The notes beneath the pieces are model-generated. The model was not told the DNA's origin. It made no database searches and worked only from the letters and a program-made list of their open reading frames with translations. The position numbers and the translations under genes were made by a program. Below, piece after piece: positions 1 to 9,326 of a stretch of DNA of 64,000 nucleotides (positions within the stretch are counted from its first letter, which is position 1; each line of letters begins with the position of its first letter). The stretch covers positions 103,177-167,176 of the forward strand of contig JAWKLQ010000020.1 of assembly GCA_041392665.1 (NCBI GenBank), in the 5' to 3' direction. Origin of the DNA: Flavilitoribacter sp020436695. Lineage in GTDB: Bacteria > Bacteroidota > Bacteroidia > Chitinophagales > Saprospiraceae.

Positions 1-36
1 GAAATTGAAATTGGAGTCGAAGAAATGGATATACGA

Positions 37-1317
37 TCAAACCGGGTATTCCCATTCTCCCCGATAGTCCCGGCTCAATAATTTGTTCGCTTCCGGGTCA
101 TTCAGAATCACTTCCTTTTCACCGTCCCATTCTATACTGCGTCCCAGTTTATAAGAGATCATGCCCAGCATACTGATATTGGTGGCCAGATGTCCATGTT
201 CGATATCGCAGACCGGCCTTTCCCCGCTTTCAATAGACTGGCGGAAGTTGGCCCACAACTCTTTGATATTCTGTTTGTCCGGATCATGCAGCTGAGGTTG
301 TACATTAATGATCTCGGCGTTCTTTCCTTTGGGGTAGAACGTCCATCCGTCGAGCCAACCCATGTGAAAAGTACCTTCTGTGCCGTAGAACATACAGCCG
401 ACATTGTGGTCCATGTACGCACTAGGGGCACATAAGCGGTGTTCCCAATTGAGGGTGAAATCTTCAAATTCGAAAATGGCTAATTGAGTATCGGGAGCAT
501 CGGTATTGTCGGAGCGAACGTAGCGGTCGCCGGTAGAGAAGATCCTTTTGGGATAGCGCTCCTCCGTCCACCACAACACTTGGTCGAACCAGTGAATGCC
601 CCAGTCGCCGATGGTACCGTTGGCAAAATTGAGAAACTGGCGGAAACCCCGGGGATGGATCTTGGGGTTATAGGCGGTTTCCGCAGCGGGCCCCACCCAG
701 AAATCCCAGTTGAGACCTGCGGGCGGTTCGGCATCCGGAACGGATTCACCGGCTCCCTGTCCGTAGTAAATGAAGCATTTGACCTGACTGATCTTACCCA
801 CTTTTCCCGATCGCAAAAACTCCATCCCGGAAATGTTGTGCGGTGATACCCGCCGGTGCGTACCAACCTGCACCGTCCGTTCATTATCCCGGGCAGCTCT
901 TAAAATAGCTTTTCCTTCTTTTTGGGTATGACCGATGGGTTTTTCTACATAGACGTGAGCGCCTTGCTTAATGGCTGCTATGGCACAGAGCGCATGCCAG
1001 TGATCGGGTGTGGCTACAATGACGATCTCCGGTTTTTCCTGCGCCAGCATTTCCCGGAAATCTTCGTATAGTTTCGGCTGGTCACCTTTCAGTTTTTTGA
1101 CTTCCTCCTGTGCCGAAGTCCGGGCCGATTGATCTACATCACATAAGGCCACGACCTTACACTCGCCAAAAGCCATCGCTTCCCTAAGAATATTCATGCC
1201 CCACCAACCGCAACCGATCAGGGCGAGTTTGTAATTCTTAACTTTGGAAAGGGCAGGTATTAAGGGCAGTGCAGAAAGCGCAATGCCCGTGTTTTTTACA
1301 AATTGTCTGCGATCCAT
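37..1317 (-). CDS. Tat-exported Gfo/Idh/MocA family oxidoreductase
   Basis: This is an NAD(P)-dependent sugar or cyclitol dehydrogenase-type protein of 426 residues. The N-terminus has a twin-arginine signal (RR at residues 3-4, hydrophobic stretch to about residue 24), so the folded enzyme with its cofactor should be exported to the periplasm. The Rossmann motif GCGWWG lies at residues 35-40, and the family's Glu-Lys-Pro motif (VYVEKPIGH) lies around 125-127. The C-terminal alpha/beta half carries GDWGIHWFDQ, the usual substrate-side histidine region. The substrate cannot be read from the sequence; relatives act on sugars released from glycans, and some are GH109-like glycosidases. It is the most downstream gene of the minus-strand glycan block, about 100 bp after the GH78 gene. 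A paralogue lies at 12798-14174. Confidence 0.9.
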   Translation of the reverse strand: MDRRQFVKNTGIALSALPLIPALSKVKNYKLALIGCGWWGMNILREAMAFGECKVVALCDVDQSARTSAQEEVKKLKGDQPKLYEDFREMLAQEKPEIVIVATPDHWHALCAIAAIKQGAHVYVEKPIGHTQKEGKAILRAARDNERTVQVGTHRRVSPHNISGMEFLRSGKVGKISQVKCFIYYGQGAGESVPDAEPPAGLNWDFWVGPAAETAYNPKIHPRGFRQFLNFANGTIGDWGIHWFDQVLWWTEERYPKRIFSTGDRYVRSDNTDAPDTQLAIFEFEDFTLNWEHRLCAPSAYMDHNVGCMFYGTEGTFHMGWLDGWTFYPKGKNAEIINVQPQLHDPDKQNIKELWANFRQSIESGERPVCDIEHGHLATNISMLGMISYKLGRSIEWDGEKEVILNDPEANKLLSRDYRGEWEYPV

Positions 1318-1416
1318 TGGTTATCGTTTTGTTTAAAATACAGCTTCTAAGTAAAAGTATTTAAAAAATTGGAGTACTGGCCGGGATTTTAACCGATAAT
1401 CAATAGTAAGGTCGGA

Positions 1417-4263
1417 TCATGGCTGTTTAACACCATTCACCCAAAGCTCCAGATCTGCCAACCTGCCTTTGGGAGCCACTTCCCAATTAATACCTTGCGG
1501 CACCTCACACTCCATCCAAAGATGGTTGCCGCGGATTTCCCAACTCACATGGATCTCACCTCGTGGATGAGGAACGGTACCTTTTGCCCAATTGATCGAA
1601 GCGGTTTGAGGTGCGATGATCAGTTGGTCAGGATCGGAGGGGTGCGGCCAGCCCAGATCGACACCCAGTACCTGCGTGGTGAGGTAATAGGTGGGAGCTG
1701 CACTCCAGGCATGACTCAGGGTGCCGATCCCGGTATCATCAAAATTCTCCCAGGTGGTATCATCGTGTTTGTAGATCATTTCTCCCCAATGCTTTCGTAC
1801 GAACTGCTCTGCTACTTCAGGCATGCCCTGATCGTAGAGAGCTGCAAGTACGTAAAAGGAACCGTAGGGTGTGGTCTTTTTCCGGCGGCTGATCGAACCA
1901 ATGTCTTTCAGTTCTTCAGCGATGTAGGGAAAAATGTGTCCATTCTGGTCCGTATCCGTGATGCCGGCGAGATAGGGCCAGACGGAGGAGATGGGGTAGT
2001 GATGGTTGATGGTTGTATCCTGTTGAATGCCATCCCGGTAGGCCATCTTTGCCGGATCCCACAGTTCTTCCTTTATGGAGCGGGAAAGCTCTGCAGCTGC
2101 CTGCGTGTAAAAACTAACGGCCTGGGGTTGGTCTAATTTACCGGCCAGCCTTGCCATATTTTGACAGGCCCGGGTGAGTATAGCCTGGAAAGCAGTATTG
2201 GTTACATCCTGTTTCGTGATCTGTGTCCATTCAATAAAAACGCGATCATTGTGAATGAGGCCCTGCTCATTTCTTTTCTCTAGTTCATCCCCGATCAGTT
2301 TTTCGTAATGTGGGAATAATTCCTCTGCAAAAGCCAGATCTCCGGTGCGATCGACATACCACATCAATGCCTCCAAGGTAAGCAAAGGATAATCTTCGAG
2401 TAGGGCGATCTCATCCGGGTGTTTGGTCTTTCCCTCATAAAAAAGCTCCCGATACATATCCTGAAACAGCGCAATGGAACGTTTGACAAGGCGCAGATCA
2501 CCGCTGCCGGCCAGCGTGACGGCCATTTGCGGCAGCATATCTCCGGCATAGAGCCCTCTTTCCCGAAAAGGGGTATCTGTATAGCTGTCTTCTGCGCAAA
2601 CCCTTAAAGTACGCCAGCCCATCTGCCAGATTTGATCCATTAACGGATCTGAACAGGCGAACTCTCCGATCTGCTTGAAAGGATAGATCTGATTAATTAC
2701 CCGAACTTTTTTGATCGTGACCGGACCCGTGGCATGACGGATATTGACCTGGAGGTATCGCAGACCGTAGGGCTTGAAGGTTTCCATCCGGCCGCTGCCG
2801 CCGGCAGTAATGTGCCGGGCAGTCATATAAAGGCCGTTGCGCTTCATGATATTTACCTGACGCCCCAGCAGGTCTTCCGTAAAACCGACATCCAGGATAG
2901 TACCCGCCGGTGCCTCGTAATCGATCGCGATTCGCCCCAGTTTTTTATATCGAAAATCGTAGACGAGGCCTGTTGGGGCGCCGTCAGCGATTGCTATATC
3001 ATCCGGAACCCACCCGGGAAATGGCAAGGACGCTCCCGCACTTCTCCAGGACATATCGATGGCCGGGTTGCCTCCATCGTATCCGGTTCGCGGCAACCAT
3101 TCGGTTTCCAGCTTTTGGTGCAGATCCATTTGATAAAGATCCAGCGCGTCTGCTTCTTCAGGCAGGAATGGACCCCCAATGCGAAAACGTACAGGATCTT
3201 TGAAGGTTTTGGATGGCGAAAGGGCTAATTCCAAATTCTTTGGCACTGACATCAGGAAAGCCCATTTACCGAATATCGTATTGCTACGGATAAGCAGATA
3301 GTTCCAGCCCTTTTTCAGAGAGAGGTCCAGTTGCCGGCGTTGGGGACTTACCGGGTCGGCTGCTTGCATGCTTAAGGGACCTTTTCCATTGAGGAAGTAC
3401 TGACCATCGGTAACTCCAACTTTTACTTCCTGCTCTTTGGGGGAATATATGTTCGTATAGGCAAAGAAAGCAGCACGGGTTCGGGAATCGATCCATCTCA
3501 AATCAGGCTGAAGCACCTGAAAACTATAGATCTCCTCCTTTTCTTCCAGCCGGAAAGCCTCCACCAGGCGTTGCGGCCGATATTCCTGCTGGCTTAATGG
3601 CGGAATACTTCGGAGTACTAATGGCCCCCAACTCTCCTGCCAGTCTACTTTGACCACATCCTGCCAGTGGTCATCTTCCTCGTAATCCGCCTGCTCCCAG
3701 CCGGCGACTTCCCGGTCTGCATTGGCATCATATACCTCCATTGGGCCCAATGCAAAATTCATTCTGGGGCCCTGGGCATCGTAAGCTTTGCTTTGATAGG
3801 CTTTCCAATTACCCGGCGTAGTGAGTGTTATATCCTGATCTTCAGTGGTAATGTTTCCCCAGACAATGAGCCCGGGGCGATGCCGACGCAATTGAAAAGT
3901 AGAGGTGCCGTTGTTCAATACTTTTAAAGCGATAACATTTTCTCCCGCTTGCAAAAAAGGTGTCAGATCATAGTGATCATATTCCGGGTGTTCCGGATAA
4001 AAACGGGCTGGTCCGAAATTGACAAAATTACCGTTTACCAGCAGGTGATAACGACTGTCGGCGAAGAGATAGATATCGGCATCGTCGACCGGAGTAGTCA
4101 ACTCAAAACTGGTGCGGAAATAGGCAAGCTGAAAGCGGGTCTGTGTAGTGTCATTAGTCCAAACATAAGCTGCATCCCCAGAAGGAGGCTGCGACTGTGC
4201 CGATAAGGGGGCATTGCAACTCAGTAAAAGTATAAGAGCGAAAATCAGATGTGGGTTCTTCAT
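1417..4263 (-). CDS. Secreted alpha-L-rhamnosidase-like glycoside hydrolase (GH78)
   Basis: This is a large secreted glycosidase of about 948 residues that probably removes terminal alpha-L-rhamnose from polysaccharides or glycosides. I start it at the ATG at 4263, because MKNPHLIFALILLLSC then forms a proper signal peptide with a possible lipobox (LLSC); the longer frame to 4302 adds 13 non-signal residues. The N-terminal half contains beta-sandwich domains. The (alpha/alpha)6 barrel is recognised by DTPFRERGLYAGD, the counterpart of the family DxPxRxERxGWxGD motif with its acidic residues, and by TTWENFDDTGIGTLSHAWSAAPTYYL-type sequence near the barrel end, ahead of a C-terminal beta domain. 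Substrate specificity is inferred from family only; unsaturated or substituted rhamnosides are possible. Confidence 0.85.
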   Translation of the reverse strand: MKNPHLIFALILLLSCNAPLSAQSQPPSGDAAYVWTNDTTQTRFQLAYFRTSFELTTPVDDADIYLFADSRYHLLVNGNFVNFGPARFYPEHPEYDHYDLTPFLQAGENVIALKVLNNGTSTFQLRRHRPGLIVWGNITTEDQDITLTTPGNWKAYQSKAYDAQGPRMNFALGPMEVYDANADREVAGWEQADYEEDDHWQDVVKVDWQESWGPLVLRSIPPLSQQEYRPQRLVEAFRLEEKEEIYSFQVLQPDLRWIDSRTRAAFFAYTNIYSPKEQEVKVGVTDGQYFLNGKGPLSMQAADPVSPQRRQLDLSLKKGWNYLLIRSNTIFGKWAFLMSVPKNLELALSPSKTFKDPVRFRIGGPFLPEEADALDLYQMDLHQKLETEWLPRTGYDGGNPAIDMSWRSAGASLPFPGWVPDDIAIADGAPTGLVYDFRYKKLGRIAIDYEAPAGTILDVGFTEDLLGRQVNIMKRNGLYMTARHITAGGSGRMETFKPYGLRYLQVNIRHATGPVTIKKVRVINQIYPFKQIGEFACSDPLMDQIWQMGWRTLRVCAEDSYTDTPFRERGLYAGDMLPQMAVTLAGSGDLRLVKRSIALFQDMYRELFYEGKTKHPDEIALLEDYPLLTLEALMWYVDRTGDLAFAEELFPHYEKLIGDELEKRNEQGLIHNDRVFIEWTQITKQDVTNTAFQAILTRACQNMARLAGKLDQPQAVSFYTQAAAELSRSIKEELWDPAKMAYRDGIQQDTTINHHYPISSVWPYLAGITDTDQNGHIFPYIAEELKDIGSISRRKKTTPYGSFYVLAALYDQGMPEVAEQFVRKHWGEMIYKHDDTTWENFDDTGIGTLSHAWSAAPTYYLTTQVLGVDLGWPHPSDPDQLIIAPQTASINWAKGTVPHPRGEIHVSWEIRGNHLWMECEVPQGINWEVAPKGRLADLELWVNGVKQP

Positions 4264-4328
4264 TTTGTGTTTTGATTCGATGAATGCAAACCCAAAATAC
4301 AAGAAAACCTACTATTTACTTTCCTGCA

Positions 4329-5810
4329 CTATCTTTTAAAGAACTTAACGGCATAACGTCCGTCGGCTTCCAGGAAGTTGATCTGAACAATGTACATCCC
4401 ACTACTGAGTTGGCTAATATCCAGCAACTGGAAGTACTCATTTTGACTCTTAAAGCCTTTTTTCTCCCAAACCAGCCGGCCGTCATATCGATAGATCTGA
4501 ATGTACAGATCTCCTCTGTCCTTTTCATTGCGAAGGAATACCTTAAGTTCATCGAGTGCCGGATTGGGGAAAACCACCAGATCCGACAAGGAAGAGTTGT
4601 CTATCGAGAGAGAGGAAATAAAAGTATTGTTCTTTTCGGTGACCTCGATGATCTCGTTGTCTGAATCGATCACTGCTTTCAGAAAATAATCGCCGGTACC
4701 CAGCACAATGGGGAAGTCAAGGGCAAAATCCAGGGAAATCTGGCGTTCACCGGGAGTGAGTTCTATGCGTTCTTCGTGAAGAAGAAAACCGACCTCATCT
4801 TCCTTTTGAGCCAGCGATATCCTTAAGGTGGCTTCATAGGTTTTTTTCAGATTGGACAGGGAAATGTCAAAGGTCGCATCGATTTTCTGATCAGAGCGAA
4901 TAGATAATTGACCAACCTGGGAGCTGATCGCAAAATCGGGGTAGAAATCACATTTACTGACGAGATACGCGTTCTCATCTTCATGTACGGATTCGATAAC
5001 CGCCAGTTGCTCGGCCGAAAAAAATCGCACGCAGGAGGAAGGAGCGTAAGACATAAAGTTATTGACCGGTGGAACGTAGCTTTCTCCTTTGGGATCAGTT
5101 ATTTTGCCGACGTAAGAACAGCCAGACATCAGGTTTGGAGTACCCAAATTGGGATCGGCGGGTGTGTCACACAGCAGATCACCGGCAACTTCACAATTGG
5201 TGCCGTCTACGTATTCCCGCCCAAAGGAAGTCTCGTGTGTATGATACAAGCCATAGAAATGACCCAGCTCATGGATCAGGGTTGCCCCATCGGTAGCACA
5301 CCCCTTATTCATCATCACGTAGCGACTTTCTTCTGTATTGAAAAATGGAAAACGGGCATAACCGCACAGACCTACACCTCCCGGCGTAACGACATCGTCG
5401 GCAAAATAGATATTAATGGTCCCGGGTACATAATTCAGTTGGTTGAGCTGATCTCCCGTATTGAAGGTGTAAGTTCCACCTCCCTGGATGTACCGGGGAG
5501 AACCGCAGATGAAAAATTCAATTCCGGCGCTATTGTAGATCCGATTAGTTCGTTCGATCTCTTCTTCGATCTGATCAACTGAAATGTCAATGGAACCCAC
5601 GGCACGGGATTCAATGATGTGGATGGTTACTGCTACGGAATCGATGCCGTCACCTCTGGCGGCCGGTGTGCGGTTTTGCTGATAAAAATCAAAAGCAGCT
5701 TGTTGTTCTTCTGAAGACAGTAAGCCCAGATCAGAGCCGCACCACTGGGCCTGCACCTGGCCTCCGAACAACATTAAAGAAACTAGTAAAAGTTGAAGGC
5801 AGTTTTTCAT
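4329..5810 (-). CDS. Secreted M43 (pappalysin-like) metalloprotease with T9SS sorting domain
   Basis: This is a zinc endopeptidase that the type IX secretion system should export. I choose the ATG at 5810 (MKNCLQLLLVSLMLFGGQVQAQ, a clean Sec signal); the frame upstream to 5825 begins with GTG. The catalytic motif HELGHFYGLYH (HExxHxxGxxH) is at about residues 180-190, followed by a Met-turn segment (NFMSYAPSSC). Next comes a CARDB-like beta-sandwich (ExNN pattern near VTEKNNTF). The protein ends in a roughly 75-residue type A T9SS sorting domain beginning VVFPNPALDEL and ending KFFKR. It sits between two glycoside hydrolases on the same strand, but its function is general extracellular proteolysis rather than glycan cleavage. 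Confidence 0.9.
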   Translation of the reverse strand: MKNCLQLLLVSLMLFGGQVQAQWCGSDLGLLSSEEQQAAFDFYQQNRTPAARGDGIDSVAVTIHIIESRAVGSIDISVDQIEEEIERTNRIYNSAGIEFFICGSPRYIQGGGTYTFNTGDQLNQLNYVPGTINIYFADDVVTPGGVGLCGYARFPFFNTEESRYVMMNKGCATDGATLIHELGHFYGLYHTHETSFGREYVDGTNCEVAGDLLCDTPADPNLGTPNLMSGCSYVGKITDPKGESYVPPVNNFMSYAPSSCVRFFSAEQLAVIESVHEDENAYLVSKCDFYPDFAISSQVGQLSIRSDQKIDATFDISLSNLKKTYEATLRISLAQKEDEVGFLLHEERIELTPGERQISLDFALDFPIVLGTGDYFLKAVIDSDNEIIEVTEKNNTFISSLSIDNSSLSDLVVFPNPALDELKVFLRNEKDRGDLYIQIYRYDGRLVWEKKGFKSQNEYFQLLDISQLSSGMYIVQINFLEADGRYAVKFFKR

Positions 5811-5920
5811 TGGTTGAGGTTTCACTTGAAGGGGTTAAAATTAAGACTTCCGAATATTAAATACAGTAGGGGAGTTGAAAATACTTTGAATTCGTTTCTG
5901 TATTGTACCAGGGCTGACAA

Positions 5921-6775
5921 CTAATGGAGCTGATAGATGCGAACATAGTCTACTTCATATCGGGTGGGAAAGACGGTTCCGGATGGATCACCGCCGTTTG
6001 GTCCACCAATGGCAAGATTGAGCAAAAAATAATGCTCCATTTCCAGGAATGGATTCTTTATTTTTCCTCTTTGGTTGATCGTTTCATCCAGCGAGATTCG
6101 GTTCAGCAGTTGTCCGTCCAGATAAATACTGATCGATTCTTGCGTCCAGTCCATTCGCCACAGGTGAAATTGATCATCCCAATCCGTGTTTTTAAAACTG
6201 CTGACGGGTGTACGGGAATCATTCCAGATGGCTTTCCAGCGTTCACTACTGGCCCATGCCACATTTGCCAGAATATTGCCACCGTAGAATTCCATGATGT
6301 CGATCTCGCCGTTGGCCGGCCATTCCTCCCCAAGTCCCAATGTCCAGATGGCCGGCCAGAGCCCTGCCTGGGTTTTGATCCTGGCCTTAATTTCAAAGCG
6401 GCCGTAACGCCAGGCATGGCGGCCTCGGGTATTGATACTGGCCGATGTATAGTCGGCCTGTTTGCGATTAAGCCGCCAATCATCACTTCCTGCTGCAAAA
6501 TTTGGGTTCGGTACGTTCTCTCTTCTGCCTTCGATGATCAGTAATCCGTTTTCCACAAAAGCATTTTCCTCCTGATACCACTGTAATTCCTGGTTGCGTA
6601 CAAAGCCGTGTTCATAAGTCCAGTTCGAAGGATCAGGACGTCCGTTCGTATTGAATTCTTCTGACCAAACCAGTTTGTAACCCTCATCGAGATAGGCATT
6701 CTCGAAACTTCGGGGACCGGCACAATCGGTTACTACCATAGATAATACCGCCAAAGGCAGCAGCCTATACTTCAT
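5921..6775 (-). CDS. GH16 beta-glucanase (laminarinase-like)
   Basis: This is an endo-acting beta-glycanase of 284 residues, one jelly-roll GH16 domain. The catalytic signature ExDxxE is intact (E157, D159, E162 in GEIDIMEF) and is preceded by the aromatic cleft sequence LWPAIWTLG. The N-terminus is a short export signal with a cysteine at residue 18 (VVTDC); this is a poor lipobox, so lipoprotein anchoring is possible but uncertain. By family resemblance the likely substrate is beta-1,3- or mixed-linkage glucan such as laminarin. The gene starts 3 bp after the stop of the 2OG oxygenase gene upstream, so the two are almost certainly co-transcribed. Confidence 0.9.
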   Translation of the reverse strand: MKYRLLPLAVLSMVVTDCAGPRSFENAYLDEGYKLVWSEEFNTNGRPDPSNWTYEHGFVRNQELQWYQEENAFVENGLLIIEGRRENVPNPNFAAGSDDWRLNRKQADYTSASINTRGRHAWRYGRFEIKARIKTQAGLWPAIWTLGLGEEWPANGEIDIMEFYGGNILANVAWASSERWKAIWNDSRTPVSSFKNTDWDDQFHLWRMDWTQESISIYLDGQLLNRISLDETINQRGKIKNPFLEMEHYFLLNLAIGGPNGGDPSGTVFPTRYEVDYVRIYQLH

Positions 6776-6778
6776 TGC

Positions 6779-7783
6779 TCAAATGTTTTTACGTAGTTGA
6801 GGGAAAACTTTAGATACTTTATTGAGAATGTAATCGCCATAAGTCCCTTCAAATTCATGTACACTGGCGCCGTCCCATCTGTCCTGCTGGTCGTCGACTA
6901 CAGATTCTATCTGGCTGAGATCGATGGCCGCTATCCTGGTCGAAAAATTAGGGTCAAAGAAAAAAGGAAAAGAAAAACGCCCTTTTCCGGAAGTGTTTAA
7001 TACCCGGTGCGGCGTAGAACGGTAGTATCCTTTGGTCATACGGTCGAGCATATCACCGATATTACAAACGAAAGTACCTGGAATGTAGGGAGCTTCGATC
7101 CACTTCGAGCGACTTTTGATCTGAAGGCCGCCAACGGGGTCCTGCTTTAGTATGGTCAATACGCCGTAGTCGGTATGTTCACCTACTCCCCAGGGCGCAT
7201 CCAGATCCGGATAGGCATGTCCCGGCGGGTAGTGAAATATACGAAAAAGGGTGAGGGGATCAGTGGTATATCGATCGGCAAAATAGGCGGCTTCCAATTC
7301 CAGGCTTTGAGCCAGGCCCCTCATAAGGTGATGCCCCAGTTCAGTCAGCTTGCTGATGTATTCCAAAACAGTGTCCCGGAATTCCGGCATATCCGACGGG
7401 AAAAGATTCGCGCCGTGCAGGGGAATACCCGCACGCACAAGCGGATCATCTTCTCCGAGTTCCGAACCGAAATACAGTCCTTCTTTCAGATCCGGCTTAC
7501 CGGAGGTGAGCTCATCCCCAACCGGGAAATAGCCCCGCCAGGCTCTTCCGCCCAATTCCATGCGGATCTTCATTTTCTCTTCCAGCGGACGGGCAAAGAA
7601 GGCCGCACTTTGATCTTCCAGTTGCCGTTGCAACTCTTCAGGGATACCGTGTCCGCTGATGTAGAAGAAACCAAATTCCCGACAGGCGGCGGCCAGTTGT
7701 TCCGGTACGGTAGAATTTATTTTATCATCCCTGATCAGGGAACTAATATCAATGATCGGAACAGAAAGTGTTGTATTGTTCAT
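6779..7783 (-). CDS. Isopenicillin N synthase-like 2-oxoglutarate/Fe(II) oxygenase
   Basis: This is a non-haem iron oxygenase of 334 residues with the N-terminal DIOX_N segment (IIDISSLIRDD, GFFYISGHGIP) and the C-terminal double-stranded beta-helix. The iron-binding facial triad is visible as H203 and D205 (EHTDYG) plus the later His in STPHRVLN. The 2-oxoglutarate-binding Arg-x-Ser is in GRFSFP. The enzyme is cytoplasmic because there is no signal. It is probably co-transcribed with DUF1501 (17 bp upstream) and GH16 (3 bp downstream), an odd pairing whose substrate I cannot infer. Confidence 0.88.
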   Translation of the reverse strand: MNNTTLSVPIIDISSLIRDDKINSTVPEQLAAACREFGFFYISGHGIPEELQRQLEDQSAAFFARPLEEKMKIRMELGGRAWRGYFPVGDELTSGKPDLKEGLYFGSELGEDDPLVRAGIPLHGANLFPSDMPEFRDTVLEYISKLTELGHHLMRGLAQSLELEAAYFADRYTTDPLTLFRIFHYPPGHAYPDLDAPWGVGEHTDYGVLTILKQDPVGGLQIKSRSKWIEAPYIPGTFVCNIGDMLDRMTKGYYRSTPHRVLNTSGKGRFSFPFFFDPNFSTRIAAIDLSQIESVVDDQQDRWDGASVHEFEGTYGDYILNKVSKVFPQLRKNI

Positions 7784-7800
7784 AGGACAGCTTTACAAGA

Positions 7801-9261
7801 TCATGATAGGATGTCTTTCACCACATTTCCGTGGACATCCGTGAGCCGGAATCGCCGCCCCTGATATTTAAAAGTCAGCCGTTCATGGTCTACGCCGAGC
7901 AGATGAAGCAGGGTGGCTTGCATATCATGTACGTGTACCGGATTCTGGGCCACATTATAACCAAAATCATCGGTACTACCGAAAGTAAATCCTTTCCGAA
8001 CACCGGCTCCGGCCATAAAAATGGTAAAACACTTGGGATGATGATCCCGCCCATAGTTATCGACGGTAAGTTTTCCCTGGGAATAATTGGTACGTCCGAA
8101 TTCTCCTCCCCAGATCACCAGCGTATCGTCCAACAGGCCGCGATGTTTAAGGTCTGTGATCAGTGCGGCGGTACTCTGGTCGGTTTCTCTACATTGGGTT
8201 TTAATGGCCCGCGGCAGATTGCCGTGCTGATCCCATCCCTGATGAAAGAGTTGAACGAACTTCACGCCGCGTTCCACCAGCCGACGGGCCAGCAGACAGT
8301 TTGCGGCATAAGAGCCCGGCCTTCGACTGTCATCGCCGTACATCTCATAAATATATTCGGGTTCATCGCTGACATCCATGATCTCAGGGACGGAAGTCTG
8401 CATACGGAAAGCCATTTCATATTGGGCCGAGCGGGCCATGATCTCAGGGTCGTTCAGGTCCTGATGGTTGATGGCTTCCAGTTGTTTGAGATAATCGAGT
8501 TGCTCGCGCCGCCCTTCCGAACTTACGCCCGGCGGATTTTCCAGATAGAGCACGGGGTTCTTCCCGGAGCGGAACTGCACGCCCTGGTGCTGAGAAGGCA
8601 GAAATCCATTGCCCCACAGACGGGAATAAAGCGGCTGCCCCGTTTTGTCCTTTGTGACCAGGACTACAAAAGCCGGTAGATTCTCATTGTCCGATCCCAG
8701 CCCGTAACTGATCCAGGAACCCATGGAAGGCCGTCCGGGTAGTTGAGAGCCCGTGGTGAGGAAGGTCGCAGCCGGGTCGTGGTTGATCGCCTCCGTATAC
8801 ATGGATTTGATGAAACAAAGCTCATCCACGATCTTCGCCGTATGCGGCATCAGATCGCTTACCCAGGCTCCACTTTGGCCGTGTTGTTTAAAATCAAAAA
8901 CCGTCCCGGCCAGTGGGAAGGAAGACTGACCGGCAGTCATGCCCGTTAGCCGTTGCCCGCTGCGAATGCTTTCGGGCAGATCCTCGCCATTCATTTTATT
9001 GAGCAGAGGCTTGTAATCAAACAGATCGAGCTGCGATGGCGCACCGCTCTGGAAAAGATAGATCACCCGTTTGGCTTTGGGGGCGAAATGAGGTTTGCCC
9101 AAAATACCACCGTTTAGCGTTGCAGATGCACTATTCTGACTGAATAACTGCATGGGATCCAGAAAGGACGCCAGTGTTAGCGCGCCCAGCCCGAGTGAAG
9201 TTCTGGTAAGAAAATCCCGACGGGTATATTGTTTATTTTGATGGTGGCAGTGATGCGACAT
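7801..9261 (-). CDS. DUF1501 family Tat-exported protein (sulfatase-like fold)
   Basis: This is a 486-residue member of DUF1501, a family distantly related to alkaline phosphatase and sulfatase folds. The N-terminus carries a histidine-rich leader and a twin-arginine signal (RRDFL, then a hydrophobic core), so export is in the folded state. Characteristic sequences are YLFQSGAPSQLDLFDYKP near the mature N-terminus, INHDPA, HQGWDQH and WGGEFGRT, with several potential metal-binding Asp/His residues. DUF1501 genes almost always sit next to DUF1549/DUF1553 cytochrome genes, as here (65 bp downstream of it). That pair is abundant in Planctomycetes and Verrucomicrobia growing on sulfated polysaccharides; the biochemical reaction is not established. 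Confidence 0.9.
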   Translation of the reverse strand: MSHHCHHQNKQYTRRDFLTRTSLGLGALTLASFLDPMQLFSQNSASATLNGGILGKPHFAPKAKRVIYLFQSGAPSQLDLFDYKPLLNKMNGEDLPESIRSGQRLTGMTAGQSSFPLAGTVFDFKQHGQSGAWVSDLMPHTAKIVDELCFIKSMYTEAINHDPAATFLTTGSQLPGRPSMGSWISYGLGSDNENLPAFVVLVTKDKTGQPLYSRLWGNGFLPSQHQGVQFRSGKNPVLYLENPPGVSSEGRREQLDYLKQLEAINHQDLNDPEIMARSAQYEMAFRMQTSVPEIMDVSDEPEYIYEMYGDDSRRPGSYAANCLLARRLVERGVKFVQLFHQGWDQHGNLPRAIKTQCRETDQSTAALITDLKHRGLLDDTLVIWGGEFGRTNYSQGKLTVDNYGRDHHPKCFTIFMAGAGVRKGFTFGSTDDFGYNVAQNPVHVHDMQATLLHLLGVDHERLTFKYQGRRFRLTDVHGNVVKDILS

Positions 9262-9326
9262 CTCTTTAGGTTTTTAATTTTTTCAATCCACAGATGGAGG
9301 ATTGTACTTTCATTAATCGCTAAGAC

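Noticed and set aside
2910..3203. Plus-strand open frame inside the rhamnosidase gene
   Set aside because: It lies wholly within a gene with complete GH78 motifs, in another frame, and has no recognisable composition or start context.
4264..4302. Upstream N-terminal extension of the rhamnosidase
   Set aside because: It puts charged residues before the signal peptide; the ATG at 4263 gives a normal signal.
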